Assembly: GCA_964457335.1 (NCBI GenBank)
Contig: CAYWGD010000006.1
Coordinates: 53,687-117,686 of the forward strand
Direction of reading: 5' to 3'
Source: CAJBVW01 sp964457335
Lineage (GTDB): Bacteria > Myxococcota_A > UBA796 > SXON01
Length of the DNA: 64,000 nucleotides
How positions within the stretch are numbered: position 1 is the stretch's first letter; every line of letters begins with the position of its first letter. Both the position numbers and the translations under genes were made by a program. The notes beneath the pieces were generated by a model. The model was not told the origin of the DNA. It saw nothing but the letters and a program-made list of their open reading frames with translations, and did not search any database. Positions 6,900 to 16,117 of this stretch are shown one piece after another.

Positions 6900-8513
6900 T
6901 CACGGCTGGACGATGGCGATGGTGGCGTGGCCGAGGCGGAGCTGTCCCGCGTCGAGGCGGCGCTCGAACAGGTGGTCGGCGCCGGGCACGTCCGCGTCGG
7001 CGAGCTGCCGGCGGGCGCGGAAGAGGTGGGTCAACAGCAGGTTCGGATCGAGGCGGAGCCGCCGGCAGAGCTCGTCCCGGTGGATCCAGCCCCGCTCCTC
7101 GGGCGGGAGCTCGCCGGCCTGCTCGTCGGCGGCGCGCACGCGGGCGAGGGTGAGGAGCGTGTAGGTATGGGTGCGGGGCCGCAGGGTGAACGAGCGGTCG
7201 CCCCAGGTGACGGTCAGCTCGACGTGCTCCTCGTCGCGGCTCACGTGGAAGCGGAGCGCGACCCCGGTGTCCGGGCGGGCCTCGCCGGGCGGCGGGGGGC
7301 TCGGGGCGGTCTCCGGGACGCTCGGGGGCTCGACCGGCGCGAGGCGCGGCACGGCGCAGGCCGGCCGGTCCAGGTCGCGCTCGACCATCCGGGCGACGAC
7401 CACGCGGAGCTCCCGGGTGTTTCCGGGCCACGGGGCGTCCATCAACGCCTCGACGACCTCGCGCCCGAGCCACGCGTCGCCGCCCGTCGGCCACCCGCGC
7501 CCCCGGCGCGCGAGCTCCGCGCGCACGAAGCACACCGCCTGCACCGCCACGTCCACCGGGCGCTCCCGGAGCGGGGGCACGTGGACCGTCACGTGCGCGA
7601 GCCGGTGGTAGAGCGGGGCCCGGAAGGCCCCCTCGGCGCACGCGCGCGCGAGGTCGGCGTCGGTCGCCGACACGATGCGCACGTCGACACGGCGTGCCGG
7701 GCCGCCGACGGGCTGCACCTCTCCCGTCTCGATGGCGCGCAGGAGCTGGGCCTGGACCTCCCGCGGGCAGGCCACCACCTCGTCGAGCAGCAGCGTGCCC
7801 CCGTCGGCCTCGCCGAAGTACCCCCGCGCGTCGGCGTCCGCGCCGGGGAACGCGCCGCGGACGTGGCCGAAGAGCTGGCTCGGGCCGGCCACGCCGGAGA
7901 GCGCCGCGGCGTTCACGGCCACGAACGGCTGCTCCACGCGCGGCCCGCAGGCGTGGAGGGCACGGGCGACGAGCTCCTTGCCGGTCCCGGACTCCCCCGT
8001 GATGAGCACGGACGCATCCGAACGCGCCGCGGCCACCGTCGCCTCCGCCACCACCTCCAGCTCGGCGCTCGCGCCGACGAGCGCGGGGAGGATGCCGGGC
8101 CGGGGCCGGGGGCCGAGCCGCACGTGCAGGAGCGCGCCGCGGCCGAGCCCGATCCGGACGCCGCGGGCAAGCGCCGCGGTGGGCACGGGCGCGCCCTCCC
8201 GGCCGGGCTCGCCGTCCACGTCGAAGCGGAGCCCCGCGCGCATCGGCCAGCACTCGAGCCCCGCGGGCGTGGCGAGGAGCTGCAGCGGGGAGCGGCTGAT
8301 GTGCTGGTCGTCGAGCGGGGCGCCGTCGCTGAAGACGGGCTCCTGGCGGGAGAGCTCGATCGACGTCCCGGCGTCGGCCCAGGGGACCCACACGAACGCG
8401 CCGATCCGCGCGGGGTCGCGGTGCCATGCGACGACCACGCGCAGCCCGAGCGCGTCCGTGGGCGCGCCGGCGTGGGTGGGGTCGTCGAGGGTGGTCTCTC
8501 CGGAAGGGCGCAT
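6900..8513 (-). CDS. FHA-like / AAA+ (NtrC-type) / winged-helix regulator with altered GAFTGA loop
   Basis: This 537-residue protein has three parts. Residues 1-135 look like a degenerate FHA phosphopeptide-binding domain (LSRQ.., DDQHISRS near 67-75). Residues 140-370 are a sigma-54-activator-type AAA+ domain with Walker A GESGTGKE (173-180), Walker B GTLLLDE (239-245) and an Arg-finger region FRAPLYHRL. Residues 425-537 resemble a winged-helix DNA-binding domain in place of the usual Fis helix-turn-helix. The sigma-54 contact loop reads GAFPGA (220-225) instead of GAFTGA, so normal activation of sigma-54 is unlikely. It is divergent from a large Ser/Thr kinase, a natural source of phosphothreonine signal. 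Confidence 0.8.
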   Translation of the reverse strand: MRPSGETTLDDPTHAGAPTDALGLRVVVAWHRDPARIGAFVWVPWADAGTSIELSRQEPVFSDGAPLDDQHISRSPLQLLATPAGLECWPMRAGLRFDVDGEPGREGAPVPTAALARGVRIGLGRGALLHVRLGPRPRPGILPALVGASAELEVVAEATVAAARSDASVLITGESGTGKELVARALHACGPRVEQPFVAVNAAALSGVAGPSQLFGHVRGAFPGADADARGYFGEADGGTLLLDEVVACPREVQAQLLRAIETGEVQPVGGPARRVDVRIVSATDADLARACAEGAFRAPLYHRLAHVTVHVPPLRERPVDVAVQAVCFVRAELARRGRGWPTGGDAWLGREVVEALMDAPWPGNTRELRVVVARMVERDLDRPACAVPRLAPVEPPSVPETAPSPPPPGEARPDTGVALRFHVSRDEEHVELTVTWGDRSFTLRPRTHTYTLLTLARVRAADEQAGELPPEERGWIHRDELCRRLRLDPNLLLTHLFRARRQLADADVPGADHLFERRLDAGQLRLGHATIAIVQP

Positions 8514-8665
8514 GGGGAGGCCCGCGAAGGATAGCCGAAGTGTCCTCCGCGCCGCGGATGCGCACCCCGGGCTCCTCCGCGTCCCCTCCTGGGGCCGCGT
8601 GGTACGCTCGCCGGGGTGTCCCGACGCCCATCGCCCCCGCGCGTGGCCCGCTCCCCGGGGGCTCC

Positions 8666-11600
8666 GTGACGGAGCGCGAGCCCGTCGACGCCGCGGCGAC
8701 CCTGGATGAGGGTCCGGAGGAGGTCCGGGGGCGGTTCCCGGGCCTCCGCGTCGACCGGCGGATCGGGTCCGGCGGGAGCGGCGTCGTGTTCCGCGCGTGG
8801 AGCGAGGCGCGAGGCGCGTGGGTCGCGCTGAAGGTGCTGCGCGCCGGGCGCTGGGCGAGCGACGCCCAGCGGGTCCGGTTCGCCCGCGAGGTCGCGGTGC
8901 ACCGGGGCCTCGACGACCCGGGCGTGGTGCGGATCTTCGAGGACGGAGAGAGCGACGACGGCGCGCGGTGGCTCACGATGGAGCTGGTCGACGGCCCGTC
9001 GCTCCAGGGCCTCCTCGACACCGGCGCCCTGCCGCCCGTCCGCGAGCGCGTGGCCTGGGTCGTCCGCCTCGCCCGGACGCTCGCCCGCCTGCACGCCCGG
9101 GGGGTGTTCCACCGGGACGTGAAGCCCTCCAACGTGCTGCTCGCAGGGGGACGGGAGCCCCGCCTCGCGGACTTCGGCGTCGTGATGTCCGAGGCCGAGT
9201 CGCGCCTCACGGTCGGCAGCCGCGCGGTCGGGACGCCGCGGTTCATGCCGCCCGAGCAGCTCGCGGGGGAGGTGTCGGAGTGGGGGCGCGTCGACCTCTA
9301 TGCCCTCGGCCTCGTGCTCGCCGAGCTCCTCGGCGGGCGGCGGGACGGCCGCTCGACCGGATCGCTGGCGCTCGAGCACGTGGACGCGGACCTCCGCTGG
9401 ATCGTCGCGCGCGCGGCGTCTCCCCTCCCCGCGTCCCGCTATGCGACCGTGGCGGCGTTCGGCGACGACCTCGAGCGCTGGCTCGCCGGGCGGTCCGTGC
9501 GCTGGCGTCCCTCGGCCCTGCTGTGGCGGACCCGCGAGCAGGCCCGCTTCCGGGTGTCGCTCCTCGCCCTCGCCACGGGCGTGGGGGTGGTCCTGGCCGT
9601 CGCGGTCGTGGGGTACCGGTGGTCGGAGGCGCGGCGGGAGGCCGCCACGGCGCGGGAGTGGGCGGGCGCGCGGGAGCGCCTCGTGGCGCTCTGGGACGCG
9701 GGGGACACCGCCGGCGCGGAGCAGTGGGTGCGCCGCTTCGCCGAGGACCCGGCCCGGCGCGACACGGCCGCGCTCGGGGACGCCTGGCTCGACCTCGCGG
9801 GGCTCCAGCGGGCGTCGCTCGCCTCGGACGCGGAGCTCGACTCGATCGCCGGCGCGCTCGCGGCCACCACCGCCCCCGGCGTGCGCGCCCGCGCGGTCGC
9901 GCAGCTCGTGGACGCCTACCGCCGGACACGCAGCTGGGCGGCGCTCGATCGCCTTCTGGGCGCCGACCTGCCGGTCGCGCTCCCCCCCGACCTCCGACGC
10001 GAGGCCGCCGTGGACGTCGCGCTCGCCGCCGGCGACCTCCCGCGCGCCCTCGCGCTCCTGCCGCCCGATCGCGCCGTGCTCCTCGCGCCGTTCGGGCAGG
10101 TCCACGCCTTCCCGAACACGGTGCGCAGCGGGGTGGACACCGACGGCGACGGGCGGCTCGAGTGGATCGACAGCACGCCCGGCGTGCTCGTGCCGATTCG
10201 CGACGGCGAGCGGTGGCACGTCCCGCCCGACGTCCGCGCGACCACGCGCCTCTCCGACGGGCGGGTGCTGGCGACGGGAGGACCGGACCTGTGGGCGCTC
10301 GGGCCCGGGGGCGCCGCGCGGCTCGGCCCAGGCCTCTCGAAGCTGGCCGAGATCGAGGGGCGCATCGTCGGCACGGCGCCCGACCGGCCCCGCCTCCTCG
10401 TCGAGCTCACCGAGGGGGAGCTGGTTCCCACCGGGCCTTCGCCGCTCCTGGAGAGCTACGTCACCGGCCTCGCGGCCGGCGACCTCGACGGGGACGGCGT
10501 CGCCGAGCTCGTGTCCAGCTACGGTCCGCCCAACGGCTTCCTCTTGCGCGTCGAGCGGGCGGACGGGAGCGCGGTGACGCAGATCCGCCCCGGGTTCGTG
10601 AGCGGCGTGCTCGTCCTGGAGGGGCGCCTCCTCGCGGCGGTGAGCCACGAGAACCCGAGCGCGCTCTTGTTCGGCACCGAGGACGTGTACGGCGGGCCGT
10701 GCCGGCTCCTCTCGCTCCGCGTCGAGGCCGGCGCGCTCGTGACGGAGCAGGAGATGGCCTGGCCCTCCGGCACGTTCGGGTCCCTGCACGCCGCCGACCT
10801 GGACGGCGACGGGGTCCGGGAGGTGCTGCTGAACATGGAGAACGCCGAGATCGCCGTCCTGCGGCAGGCGCCGGATGGGAGTCTCGTCCGCGCGTTCGTC
10901 CTCCCGGGGTTCCACGTCATGCAGGTGCTCCAGGCCGACCCGGATCCCGCCGACGAGCTCTTGCTCGAGCAGCGCGGGATGCCGGCCCGCGAGCGGCGGC
11001 ACTGGCTCGTCGGCGCGTCCGACCTCGCGGGCGACACGCTCCCCACGCGGACCTGGCCGGCGTGGACCGAGGAGCCCGGCGACGACGTGAGCGGGCTCTT
11101 CCAGCGGCTCTCGCTCGACGCGCAGGCGGCCGAGCTCGCGGAGCAGCGCGGCGAGCACGCGCGGGCCGCCCGCCTGTGGGTGCGCGCGGGCCGCTGGGGG
11201 CCGGCCGCGTCCGCCCGCGCCGAGGAGGCGCGACGCACGGGTGCCGCAGCGGCGCTCGAAGACGCCGTCGCGCTCGCCCTCCAGCACCCGGACCCGGCGC
11301 TCGCCGACGACGTGGCCGGCGCCGCGGCGATCGTCGCGCCGTCGCGGGCCGAGGCCGTCCGCGCCCGCCTGGCCGCCCCGCTCACGCCCGATTGGCGGGC
11401 GGATCTCGCGCGGACCCTCGACCCCGCGCTGCAGGTGCTGCTCCCCGCGGCCGTGCGCCACGACCTCGCGAACGGCGAGCTTCGGCTGACCGTGCCGTCG
11501 GCGGTCCGGACCGTGCTCCGCCTGAGCTTGCGCACCACGGGCGCCGCGCCGTGGATCCACGTCGCCGGCGACTGGCTCCGCGCCGAGTGGGGAAGCTCGC

Positions 11601-12607
11601 TCGACATCGCGGTGCGGCCCGTGGGGGCGCCCGACGCGCGGGGGGTCGGCTTGCGGTTGAAGGGAGAGGGGGCGGGCGGCGTGCTCTTCCGCAACGCGCG
11701 GCCCCTCCTCCACCCGTCCCCCACGGTCTCGCTCCTCCGCGCGGTGGAGGGCCCGAGCGGCGCGCGTGCGCGCGTCGCCGACCCCGGCGTCGTCACCCCG
11801 TTCGACCTGCGCGTGGGCGGCACGGGCGACCCCGCCGTCGTGGCCGTGCTCGGCACGTCCGACGGGCAGGCCGTCTCCGCCACCGGCACGGCGGGGCCCT
11901 TGCCGGCCCCGGGCGAGGCGTGGGAGCTCGTCGTGGCCGGGGGCCAGGGCTGGGACGCGCTGCCCGGCCAGGTCGCCGTCCTGCTGCTACGGCGGCTGGA
12001 GATCGGGGGGTTCACCGTCGTGTCGGAGCCCGCGCCGGCCGCGGCCCCCGCCGTCGCCTGGGCGGCGCACGGTGGGCCTCCCCCAGCGGGGGAGCCCGAG
12101 GACGATCCGCTCTTCATCGGGCTCGCGCGGCTCGACCCCTCTCTGAACGAGCGGGTGGCGGCCACGTGGGGACCGCGCGCGGCCGCGAGGCTCTTCGCGG
12201 CGACGTGGGCGACCTCGGCGCACGCTCACCGCTCCGATCCGCTCACCGTGGCGGCGCTCCTGTCCGCGCCGCCGCCGATCGCCGGCGATCCGCGCTGGTT
12301 CCGCCTCCAGGTCGCGCGGGGGGAGGCGCTGATGCGCGTCGGGCGCGTGGAGGAGGCCCGGGCTTCCCTGCGCGCGTGCTGGGAGGTGGGCCGGGCGGAC
12401 GGGTCGGAGTGGCGCGCGACGCTCGAGGCCGGCGCCCTGCTCGGGGAGCTCGCGCTCGCGGACGGCGACGAGACCGGGGCCCGGGAATGGGCCACCCGCG
12501 CGGCGGCCCTCGCGCCCGACGCGGACCTCGGGTGGCGGCTCGTCCGGAACCGCCCGCGCTACGCGTCGGTGGTCGAGCGTCCGGGGTGGGAGCTGCTCGG
12601 GGGATGA
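8666..12607 (+). CDS. Membrane receptor Ser/Thr protein kinase with large FG-GAP-like sensor region
   Basis: This 1313-residue kinase starts at GTG 8666. An upstream in-frame ATG near 8558 is less likely because kinase homology starts about residue 25. The Hanks-type domain shows GSGGSG (about 33), VALK (about 55), HRDVKPSN (about 149) and DFG (about 169). A single membrane segment follows at about 298-316. The roughly 1000-residue outer part holds DxDGDG calcium-loop motifs of FG-GAP/VCBS type near residues 490, 605 and 711, and an Ala-rich helical region that may contain TPR-like repeats. It probably senses an extracytoplasmic cue and phosphorylates the divergent FHA regulator or other targets. 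Confidence 0.88.
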   Translation: MTEREPVDAAATLDEGPEEVRGRFPGLRVDRRIGSGGSGVVFRAWSEARGAWVALKVLRAGRWASDAQRVRFAREVAVHRGLDDPGVVRIFEDGESDDGARWLTMELVDGPSLQGLLDTGALPPVRERVAWVVRLARTLARLHARGVFHRDVKPSNVLLAGGREPRLADFGVVMSEAESRLTVGSRAVGTPRFMPPEQLAGEVSEWGRVDLYALGLVLAELLGGRRDGRSTGSLALEHVDADLRWIVARAASPLPASRYATVAAFGDDLERWLAGRSVRWRPSALLWRTREQARFRVSLLALATGVGVVLAVAVVGYRWSEARREAATAREWAGARERLVALWDAGDTAGAEQWVRRFAEDPARRDTAALGDAWLDLAGLQRASLASDAELDSIAGALAATTAPGVRARAVAQLVDAYRRTRSWAALDRLLGADLPVALPPDLRREAAVDVALAAGDLPRALALLPPDRAVLLAPFGQVHAFPNTVRSGVDTDGDGRLEWIDSTPGVLVPIRDGERWHVPPDVRATTRLSDGRVLATGGPDLWALGPGGAARLGPGLSKLAEIEGRIVGTAPDRPRLLVELTEGELVPTGPSPLLESYVTGLAAGDLDGDGVAELVSSYGPPNGFLLRVERADGSAVTQIRPGFVSGVLVLEGRLLAAVSHENPSALLFGTEDVYGGPCRLLSLRVEAGALVTEQEMAWPSGTFGSLHAADLDGDGVREVLLNMENAEIAVLRQAPDGSLVRAFVLPGFHVMQVLQADPDPADELLLEQRGMPARERRHWLVGASDLAGDTLPTRTWPAWTEEPGDDVSGLFQRLSLDAQAAELAEQRGEHARAARLWVRAGRWGPAASARAEEARRTGAAAALEDAVALALQHPDPALADDVAGAAAIVAPSRAEAVRARLAAPLTPDWRADLARTLDPALQVLLPAAVRHDLANGELRLTVPSAVRTVLRLSLRTTGAAPWIHVAGDWLRAEWGSSLDIAVRPVGAPDARGVGLRLKGEGAGGVLFRNARPLLHPSPTVSLLRAVEGPSGARARVADPGVVTPFDLRVGGTGDPAVVAVLGTSDGQAVSATGTAGPLPAPGEAWELVVAGGQGWDALPGQVAVLLLRRLEIGGFTVVSEPAPAAAPAVAWAAHGGPPPAGEPEDDPLFIGLARLDPSLNERVAATWGPRAAARLFAATWATSAHAHRSDPLTVAALLSAPPPIAGDPRWFRLQVARGEALMRVGRVEEARASLRACWEVGRADGSEWRATLEAGALLGELALADGDETGAREWATRAAALAPDADLGWRLVRNRPRYASVVERPGWELLGG

Positions 12608-12842
12608 GGGCTTCCCGAAGACGGAGTGCCCCGGTTCAGGGCGCCTCGACGTCGGGCCTGCAAGCGTCCGGATCGCGTCGTCGGGGCCAGGTTCGGGGCC
12701 GGGCACACGTCCCGACGCCGCCTCGAACTTCGCGCGTTCGCCGCGCCGTGGGGACAATTGGAGGTCGTCGGCAGGGCGGATGAGATTCGTGCGCCCCGAA
12801 GCCGAGCGTGAAAGCGGAAGGTGGCTGCGGTGACCAGCGCCT
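12608..12842. other. Intergenic region, possible recombinase-tail remnant
   Basis: No intact gene is seen. A 61-codon frame (12626-12811) ends in residues and bases (WGQ.. to ..PRSRA stop, then GAGCGTGAA) that vaguely echo the end of the recombinase fragment at 13820-13885. This may be a second relic of the same kind of element. Confidence 0.25.
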
Positions 12843-13300
12843 TCATGTCGGCTGTGGCCGCTCCCCCGTGTCCGCTGCCCCCCGGTCCACGAGGGCCAAC
12901 AGAGGCAGCGTCGCCAGCGCCAGCACCAGGGCCAGCGCTCCCACGCCCGGCATGCCGTCGAGGCGGCCGTCGCTCCGCGCGCGCAGGAGCCCCGAAGACC
13001 CGATCGCCCCGGCGGCCGTCCCGAGCTGCTGGGCGGCCGACAAGAGCGACATGAACCGGCCACGCTCCTCCGGGCGAGGCACACGTGTGGAGAGCGCCCG
13101 CACGGTGACGTTTCGGCTCTGCAGGCTGCACAGGAGCAGCACGAAGCCCAGGGTCAGCGGCAGCGCGCCCTCCCGGACGACGAGGCCTCCGACCACCACC
13201 ACGAAGACGATCACGGCCAGCGCCCCGATGCGCAGCGAGCCCCACCGGTCCACCGCGCGCCCGGTCAGCTGCGTGGCCCCGAGCGCGAACACACCCGCCT
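12843..13300 (-). pseudogene. C-terminal half of an MFS transporter (truncated)
   Basis: The minus-strand frame ending at 12843 encodes about 150 residues that align closely with the C-terminal half of the MFS protein at 24695-25906: both share SRNVxxRALxTxVPxPxERxRFxSL and the following Ala/Gly-rich helices. Similarity stops abruptly near 13300. Beyond that point the frame is only antisense to the recombinase fragment. The N-terminal six membrane segments are missing, so the gene is dead. Confidence 0.75.
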
Positions 13301-13883
13301 CCGCGTCGACGTGATGGACCCGGGCCTCCTCGACTACATCGCGAGCGAGGTGCTCACGCCCGAGAACGTCCGCGGGCTCGTGGAGCGCTCGCTCCTCGCC
13401 GTCGCCGAGGCGCCCGACACCGTGTCGCAGCAACGCGACGCCGTCGAGGCCACCATCGCCGAGCTGGACCGGAAGATCCGGCTCGTCGGGCAGCAGGTCC
13501 TCGACGGCATCCTCGCCCCGTCCGACGCGAAGGCGCTGAACGCCCCGCTCCTCGCGCAGCGCGAGGCCGCGCAGCTGAAGCTCGCCACGCTGCCACAGCG
13601 CCGCGAGTTGCCCGGCGCCGACACGGTCGATCCCGAGCGGTTCCGCGCCGCCGTCCTCCAGGCGTGGACGAACAAGCCCCTCGACCTACGCCGCGAGGCC
13701 CTCGACCGCCTGATCGACCGGATCACCCTCTCGGACGGCGGCGCCCACGTGGACTACGCCGTCAAGGATGACGAGCCCCGGTTTCGTCACCAAGCACCCG
13801 AGGGCCCGCCGTGGGGTGCACGGGGACAATGGACCCTCGTGCTCGACGCCGTGGATGTCCACTCGCCGCGAAAGCGAGCGTGA
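13290..13883 (+). pseudogene. C-terminal fragment of a large serine recombinase
   Basis: The frame encodes the end of the zinc-ribbon/coiled-coil part of a large serine recombinase: 'RLRVDVMDPGLLDYIASEV' followed by a long helical segment (QRDAVEATIAELDRKIRLVG) and the typical 'REALDRLIDRITL' region. The catalytic resolvase domain with its serine and the DNA-binding domain are absent. A GTG/ATG at 13311 could still start translation, but the product would lack activity. The 5' edge meets the truncated MFS relic near 13290-13300. Confidence 0.75.
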
Positions 13884-13959
13884 ACCCTTCAGATCGCGTG
13901 CTGTCCGGGTCGCCGTAGCCGTCGGGCGCCCCAGATCACGGCCGGCTCCCGGAATCTCT

Positions 13960-13973
13960 TTACCATCTGGTAA
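13960..13973. promoter_or_regulatory. Small AT-rich palindrome upstream of a lipoprotein operon
   Basis: TTACCATCTGGTAA is a perfect 6-bp inverted repeat with a 2-base centre, about 35 bases before the lipoprotein start and in a locally AT-rich patch. It may be an operator or part of the promoter; no regulator is adjacent. Confidence 0.35.
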
Positions 13974-14008
13974 GCTCAGGCTAAACCAGGAGGGTGAACC
14001 GGAGCCCC

Positions 14009-14503
14009 ATGTTCCGCCCCGTCCTCGCGCCCCTGCTGCTCCTGGGGGCCTGCGCTCCCGCGCCCGAAACGATCGACACCGCGCCGGAGGAGCCCCGGGA
14101 GGAGGCTCCGACCGAGGGCACCGCGTCGTTTCGTTTCGGCATCGACGAGGACTACGCGGCGGTGATGACCGAGCCGCCGACCGGCATCTTCTACGGGGGC
14201 ATCTTCCACGAGGAGGACGTCACCGACGTGGGGGTGACCGAGGAGGCCGTGGCGATCGAGACGTTCACCGTCGAGCTGGCCCTCGCCGTCGACGGGTCCT
14301 TCACCGAGCCGCTCTACACCACCGGTCCCTTGCCGATCGGTAAGGTCTACGTGCTCGGCTACCTCGACTCCGACCAGAACGGGCCGAGCACCGGCCCGGA
14401 CCAGGGCGATCCCGTCACCCGGCCCGGGTTCGACCATCGCGTCGAGGTGCTGGGCGGCGAGGCCGTCGCGTCGGACGTCCTGCTCGACATGTTGATGCCT
14501 TGA
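14009..14503 (+). CDS. Small lipoprotein, partner of the copper monooxygenase-like gene
   Basis: This is a 164-residue lipoprotein: the signal sequence ends in the lipobox LLLGAC (about residue 15), followed by a Glu/Pro/Thr linker (about residues 16-36). A single acidic, probably beta-rich domain fills the remainder ('IGKVYVLGYLDSDQNG' near residue 110). ATG 14009 was chosen; a GTG at 13994 is in frame but touches the AGGAGG. It precedes the copper monooxygenase-like gene by 22 bases and is probably co-transcribed with it. I do not recognise the family; a metal-handling or accessory role is only suggested by the neighbour. Confidence 0.65.
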   Translation: MFRPVLAPLLLLGACAPAPETIDTAPEEPREEAPTEGTASFRFGIDEDYAAVMTEPPTGIFYGGIFHEEDVTDVGVTEEAVAIETFTVELALAVDGSFTEPLYTTGPLPIGKVYVLGYLDSDQNGPSTGPDQGDPVTRPGFDHRVEVLGGEAVASDVLLDMLMP

Positions 14504-14525
14504 ACCGCCTCGCCCCGGAGTGCCC

Positions 14526-15476
14526 GTGCGTCCGTTGATCTTCCTCGCCCTCCCTGCCTGCGTGGTGGCGCCCCTCGACACCGGCGGAGCCGCCCCCGCG
14601 GTGGACCTGCGCTTCGAGATCCCCGTTCCCGCGGCGGGGGGCCTGCAGTGGGTGCTGCCCGACGCCGTCATCCCGGCGGGCACGGACTCCACGCGCTGCT
14701 TCGTCGACACCTACGACGGCGTGGACATCGGGGTGAACAACATCGCGACCTACCAGGCGGAGGGCTACGGCCACCACCTGCTGTTCTGGACCGGCGAGGT
14801 CGACCCCGACCTGTACCCCGACGGCTCGGTCTTCGACTGCTCCGACCCCACGACGATGAGCGGCTGGCTGCCCCTGTTCATCGTGCACGCCGACCGCGTC
14901 GAGAACGGCGCCGTCGTCGCCGTGGCCGACCTCCCCGACGGGATGGCGACCGCGCTCGACGAGGGCACGCGGCTCGTCATCCAGACCCACTACCTCAACG
15001 CCTCGCCGGACCCGATCCTCGTCCGGGACGTGGTCAACTTCGAGGTCGTGCCGGAGGACGAGGTGGAGGTGTGGGCCGCCGCGTGGGGCCACGGCGTGAC
15101 CGACATGCCCGTGCCGCCCGGCGAGAGCACCATCACGTTCGACTGCACCTGGAGCCAGGACGTGAACCTGCTCTGGACCTTCGGGCACATGCACCAGCGC
15201 GGGACGGCGCTGTCGCTGGACCACACCACCCCCACGGGCACCACCCGGCTCTACGACGTGCCGGAGTGGGACCCGGAGTACCGGGACACCCCGCCGCTCG
15301 TGAGCTGGGACATGCCCGGCCACCCGGTCGCGGCGGGGGACGTGTTCACGACCACCTGCTCGTGGTTCAACGAGGAGGACACCGAGCTGAACTACCCGGA
15401 CGAGATGTGCGCCACGGCGGGGCTCGCCTGGCCGACCCGCATCCCGCTCTACTGCAACCCGATGCCGGCGGGGTAG
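14526..15476 (+). CDS. PHM-like copper type II monooxygenase-fold lipoprotein
   Basis: This 316-residue protein has a short lipoprotein signal (LALPAC, Cys about 12). It keeps the pattern of the two-copper monooxygenases such as peptidylglycine alpha-hydroxylating monooxygenase: His-His at 83-84 (GHHLLFW) and His155 (QTHYLN) for one copper, then His221 and His223 (GHMHQRG) and Met294 (DEMC) for the other. Several Cys pairs probably form disulfides. Such enzymes hydroxylate carbon atoms using ascorbate or other reductants. Start GTG 14526 has CCGGAG five bases upstream; GTG 14520 overlaps that site. It is probably anchored to the outer membrane. Confidence 0.75.
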   Translation: MRPLIFLALPACVVAPLDTGGAAPAVDLRFEIPVPAAGGLQWVLPDAVIPAGTDSTRCFVDTYDGVDIGVNNIATYQAEGYGHHLLFWTGEVDPDLYPDGSVFDCSDPTTMSGWLPLFIVHADRVENGAVVAVADLPDGMATALDEGTRLVIQTHYLNASPDPILVRDVVNFEVVPEDEVEVWAAAWGHGVTDMPVPPGESTITFDCTWSQDVNLLWTFGHMHQRGTALSLDHTTPTGTTRLYDVPEWDPEYRDTPPLVSWDMPGHPVAAGDVFTTTCSWFNEEDTELNYPDEMCATAGLAWPTRIPLYCNPMPAG

Positions 15477-15481
15477 CGCGC

Positions 15482-16108
15482 TCAGCGCACCAGCAGGCTG
15501 GACTTCAGCATCCGGACCGCCTCGCGCAGACGGCGCCGCCGCCACTCGTCGGTGGGGGCGCCGGCCGGCCAGTCCGCACTGCTCACGTGGAGGAGCGCGA
15601 TGCTGCCCAGCAGCAGGGTGCCGATGCCCACGACGAAGGCCTCCGGATCGACCTCCGCGTCGAACGCGCCCTCGCGTTGGCGCATCCGGATGAAATCGGC
15701 CGCGACCTGCATCCAGGGCCGCACGTCGCCGGCGATGCGCGCGCCGAGGGGGCCCGTGTCCCCCACGAGCTCCAGCATGACGACCCGGGCGATGTCTGCG
15801 TGCTCCTCCAGGAAGGCGTAGAGCTCGTCCGACGCGAGGTCGGTGCGCTCCCGGGAGGTCGAGATCGCGTCGAGCAGGCGCGGCAGGAGCTCCGTCCACG
15901 CGGACGTGACCACGTCCACCACCGACTGCCGGAGCGCCTCCTTCGAGGGGTAGTGGTAGAGGAGCAGCTGCTTGCTGATGCCGACCGCGTCGGCCACCTG
16001 CTGGATCGACGTGCCCGGGTATCCGTGCTGGGCGAAGAGCCGCAGCGCGGCCTCGCGGATCTGCCCGCGGAGCTCCGAGGTGTCGTGACGCCGGGCGGAG
16101 GTACCCAT
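15482..16108 (-). CDS. TetR family transcriptional regulator
   Basis: This 208-residue regulator has a typical TetR helix-turn-helix in residues 12-60 (IREAALRLFAQHGYPGTSI, then VADAVGISKQLLLYHYPSKEAL). The C-terminal ligand-binding domain is unassigned. ATG 16108 lies nine bases downstream of the ada stop on the same strand, so it is probably read from the ada transcript. It converges with the copper monooxygenase gene, leaving only five bases between stops. No own operator is visible. The ligand is unknown. Confidence 0.85.
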   Translation of the reverse strand: MGTSARRHDTSELRGQIREAALRLFAQHGYPGTSIQQVADAVGISKQLLLYHYPSKEALRQSVVDVVTSAWTELLPRLLDAISTSRERTDLASDELYAFLEEHADIARVVMLELVGDTGPLGARIAGDVRPWMQVAADFIRMRQREGAFDAEVDPEAFVVGIGTLLLGSIALLHVSSADWPAGAPTDEWRRRRLREAVRMLKSSLLVR

Positions 16109-16117
16109 CGCGCTCCG

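Noticed and set aside
7913..11713. 1266-codon minus-strand frame inside the kinase
   Set aside because: It is antisense to a Ser/Thr kinase with all catalytic motifs and has no protein-like features.
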